A stretch of DNA of 6,858 nt from CAYZYO01 sp964482585 (lineage in GTDB: Bacteria > Bacillota > Syntrophomonadia > Syntrophomonadales > Syntrophomonadaceae). This document shows, in pieces, positions 5,494 through 6,858 of the stretch. Each line of letters opens with the position of its first letter. Position 1 is the first letter of the stretch. A program made the position numbers and the translations under genes. Where the stretch lies: NCBI GenBank assembly GCA_964482585.1, contig CAYZYO010000108.1, positions 1 through 6,858 of the forward strand, in the 5' to 3' direction. Below the pieces are notes generated by a model. It was not told the DNA's origin and did not search any database. It saw only the letters and a list, made by a program, of their open reading frames with translations.

Positions 5494-5697
5494 TCACTCC
5501 CTAAGTAGTTGATTAACAGCATCATCTAGTTCTTTCCAATTCTGTCTGAACCGGATCAGTGCAGTGATTCCTTTTCCGGTTAAATGATAGTACTTTCGTT
5601 GCGGTCCACTATTGGAATATCGTAATGTTGCTTTTATCATATCGCTTTTCTGCAAGCGTAAAATAATTCCGCTATTATATAAATTTCTGTTTTGAAC
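5494..5697 (-). pseudogene. 5'-truncated PadR-family transcriptional regulator
   Basis: The minus-strand frame ending at 5494 contains NRNLYNSGIILRLQKSDMIK, then YSNSGPQRKYYHLTGKGITAL and a C-terminal helix, WKELDDAVNQLLRE. The GPQRKYYHLTGKG segment is the wing of the PadR winged-helix domain, and LYNSGIILRLQKSDMI matches the end of its recognition helix. A full PadR needs about 40 more residues, holding the first two helices with the GYEI-like motif; upstream the open frame is unrelated and has no start with a ribosome binding site, so the regulator is truncated. Its stop codon directly precedes the next gene (TGA then ATG), the normal PadR-target operon layout. PadR proteins usually repress their own operon; losing the DNA-binding half would free it. 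A frameshift near 5700 that hides the N-terminus is possible but I could not find that part. Confidence 0.7.
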
Positions 5698-5846
5698 ATA
5701 TTTGTTATCATCAACCAGGATCCAATTAAAGCGACAACCCCAACAATGATAGCGACTACAAATATTAGTTTGTAGTACGGCTTTTCCTCTTTGTACTCAT
5801 CATCTCCTTTAACCGCCTGTTGTTGTATATATATTTGAGAAAATAT
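5640..5846 (-). pseudogene. Open frame with one transmembrane helix, possibly a decayed membrane protein upstream of PadR
   Basis: On the minus strand a frame open from 5846 to a stop at 5637 reads KQAVKGDDEYKEEKPYYK, then LIFVVAIIVGVVALIGSWLMI, then TNMF. It looks like real protein: an acidic and lysine-rich stretch leading into a clean transmembrane helix. No ATG precedes the helix in frame, and after TNMF (about 5690) the frame overlaps the PadR remnant, which is read in another frame. The simplest reading is a fragment of another gene joined to the PadR remnant by a deletion near 5690-5700. A ribosome-binding-like AAAGGAG with ATGATG lies inside it but opens only a 12-codon ORF. The family is not recognised. 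Confidence 0.35.
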
Positions 5847-5886
5847 TAAAACTAATCCTGTTTAGTTGTGTTATGTTTTTTATACT

Positions 5887-5916
5887 TGTTTTTGCTTCAT
5901 CCACTTATATTATAAT
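5887..5916 (+). promoter_or_regulatory. Candidate sigma-A promoter of the HTH-Uma2 gene
   Basis: TTGTTT at 5887-5892 and a perfect TATAAT at 5911-5916, 18 bases apart, lie just upstream of the GTGGAGG ribosome binding site and the ATG at 5935. The predicted transcript start falls at about 5923, giving a very short leader. The -10 box sits at the centre of the palindrome at 5901-5924. Confidence 0.5.
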
Positions 5917-5924
5917 ATAAGTGG
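5901..5924. promoter_or_regulatory. Perfect 24-bp palindrome over the -10 region: operator candidate
   Basis: The half site CCACTTATATTA is followed directly by its exact reverse complement, with no spacer. The palindrome covers the -10 box and touches the ribosome binding site (its last four bases, GTGG, run into GTGGAGG). A dimeric DNA-binding protein bound here would block transcription. The HTH domain encoded 11 bases downstream, or a PadR-type dimer acting on the divergent operon, are the natural candidates; which one is inference. Confidence 0.55.
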
Positions 5925-5934
5925 AGGTGATTTT

Positions 5935-6315
5935 ATGTCAGGTAATAAGGAACTTATTACCGCTTAGGTTTTGGCTGAGACTCTGGATCTATCAGTGGAA
6001 ACCATCTGGAGATATACCAGAGAAAATAAAATACCTTATATTGTATTAGGAAGTAAGAATTATCGTTATAAGTTGGCTGACGTTATACGATCATTAACTG
6101 ACCCAACTGTGCAGGAGAACGCGGCGGAATGCAAGGAACAAGACCCTAACAAAAAACTCACTTACCAGGATTATCTATTATTGTCGGAAGAACCAGGCTA
6201 CCGTTTTGAAATCCTAGACGGTATATTAATCAAAGAACCTTCACCCAATGTTATGCATCAATCTTTTTTATATCCAGAAACATTCATTCAATCCGATTTA
6301 GAAAATCCACCATAA
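5935..6315 (+). pseudogene. HTH-Uma2 fusion gene, broken by an amber codon and truncated at the 3' end
   Basis: From the ATG at 5935, behind a near-perfect GTGGAGGTGA ribosome binding site, the frame reads MSGNKELITA, then TAG (5965-5967), then VLAETLDLSVETIWRYTREN and IPYIVLGSKNYRYKLADVI. This is a MerR/excisionase-type helix-turn-helix (HTH_17), and the stop replaces the residue expected to be Gln in ITAQVLAE. After a linker comes LTYQDYLLLSEEPGYRFEIL, DGILIKEPSPNVMHQ, the first third of a Uma2 (DUF820) PD-(D/E)XK-type nuclease-like domain. The rest, including the later Asp and Glu-x-Lys part of the active site, is absent: after MHQ (6259) the frame is unrelated and ends at 6315, inside the convergent hydrolase gene. 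An internal TTG at 5971 has no ribosome binding site. HTH-Uma2 fusions occur in Firmicutes; their role is unclear. It is almost surely dead. Confidence 0.78.
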
Positions 6316-6858
6316 CCTCAACAAAAAAGGCCGACTTTTCATTGTGGATATTGTGCCCGGATTTAATGTTATCGATCAGTTCATTTTCGGGAATTAATAC
6401 ATGTGCCCGTTTTGCATCATCACCATCCATTGCTGCAAGTAAAACACCGTTCTCATCATACCTGGAAGTCGTATGCATTAGCACTGAAGGACATTGTATT
6501 CTGCCCAACGTTTCCTTTTGGTCGAAATTTTCAAACCATGAACCATCATAGAAGGTATCACCAAACCTCAAATCGTAGGAACCGTTATTATTTTGGATGC
6601 ACCTCGTCAAATCAAAAGCCTTGTTCATAGCCGGGGGTATAAACCACAGGCGAAGTCCGTCTCCGGGATATTTTGCCATATAGCTTTGTGCGGCTGGCAT
6701 CACAATTTTATCCCACCCATTCCCCCAAAAATTCCGCATATAGCTGCGTTCCAGGTAAAAACGAGTATAGTCTGTTTCTTCCGATTGATTTAAAAACTCA
6801 TGCATCGTTTGAAAGCCATCTAACCATGCATACGTTTTTTCGCGCCTTTCTGATTCAG
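6284..6858 (-). CDS. Alpha/beta hydrolase, C-terminal part (5' end outside window)
   Basis: The minus-strand frame is open to the window edge; the ATG at 6805 is internal, since the frame continues upstream as ESERREKTYAWLDGFQT. The visible part has the cap-like stretch FWGNGWDKIVMPAAQSYM and LRLWFIPPAMNKAFDLTRCI, then YDLRFGDTFYDGSWFENFDQ, the core strand CPSVLMHTTSRYDENGVLLAA, and the end IKSGHNIHNEKSAFFVEVMV. The histidine in SGHNIH is the expected catalytic-triad His. The nucleophile serine (G-x-S-x-G) would lie before the window edge and is not seen. These proteins are cytoplasmic esterase- or lipase-like hydrolases of broad substrate range; no substrate can be inferred. Its 3' end overlaps the truncated Uma2 frame by 32 bases in convergent orientation, with no terminator hairpin between them. 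Confidence 0.87.
   Translation of the reverse strand, partial: ESERREKTYAWLDGFQTMHEFLNQSEETDYTRFYLERSYMRNFWGNGWDKIVMPAAQSYMAKYPGDGLRLWFIPPAMNKAFDLTRCIQNNNGSYDLRFGDTFYDGSWFENFDQKETLGRIQCPSVLMHTTSRYDENGVLLAAMDGDDAKRAHVLIPENELIDNIKSGHNIHNEKSAFFVEVMVDFLNRIE

Noticed and set aside
6342..6793. Three plus-strand ORFs of 66-75 codons
   Set aside because: All are antisense shadows of the alpha/beta hydrolase gene.

Overview
The window looks like an ordinary but partly decayed chromosomal stretch of a low-GC, endospore-forming Firmicute (Clostridia or Negativicutes-like). The reasons are AT-rich sequence with strong GGAGG-type ribosome binding sites, a SleB-type spore/cell-wall hydrolase, a DUF3784/PH-domain membrane protein, a PadR/DUF1048-type pair, and a papain-like hydrolase of a kind common in clostridia. 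I cannot name the species.

Layout. Positions 1-164 (-) hold the start of an OmpR-type response regulator cut by the window edge. Next, all on (-), come a small DUF6176-like protein (296-652) with a promoter and terminator, and a DUF3784 plus PH-like membrane protein (863-1594). From 1595 to about 2642 there is no intact gene. This stretch is a graveyard: the 3' tail of a membrane-protein gene (+), a piece of an ABC-transporter substrate-binding protein (-), and a frameshifted piece of a zinc-dependent phospholipase C-like gene (+) lie side by side, with three short direct repeats between the first two. An intact papain-like cysteine hydrolase (2823-3368, +) follows, then about 590 bases without a gene. 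After that comes the SleB-family hydrolase (3955-4572, +) with a good sigma-A promoter and a hairpin terminator.

The right part holds a (-) strand PadR-type unit: a 5'-truncated PadR remnant, directly followed by a four-helix membrane protein with a DUF1048-like cytosolic domain, directly followed by an overlapping 48-codon hydrophobic ORF. Divergent to it, behind a perfect 24-bp palindrome that covers the -10 region, lies an HTH-Uma2 fusion gene. It is broken by an amber codon at codon 11 and is truncated at its 3' end, where it runs into the convergent 3' end of an alpha/beta hydrolase gene (6284-6858, -, 5' part outside the window).

The genes do not form one pathway. The common themes are envelope proteins (PH/DUF3784, SleB, PadR-linked membrane proteins) and repeated gene loss at the junctions. 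I see no CRISPR array, tRNA, rRNA or intact insertion sequence, and no convincing new multi-gene system. The most useful observations are the decayed genes that can be read across frameshifts, the palindromic operator candidate, and the small coupled membrane ORF.
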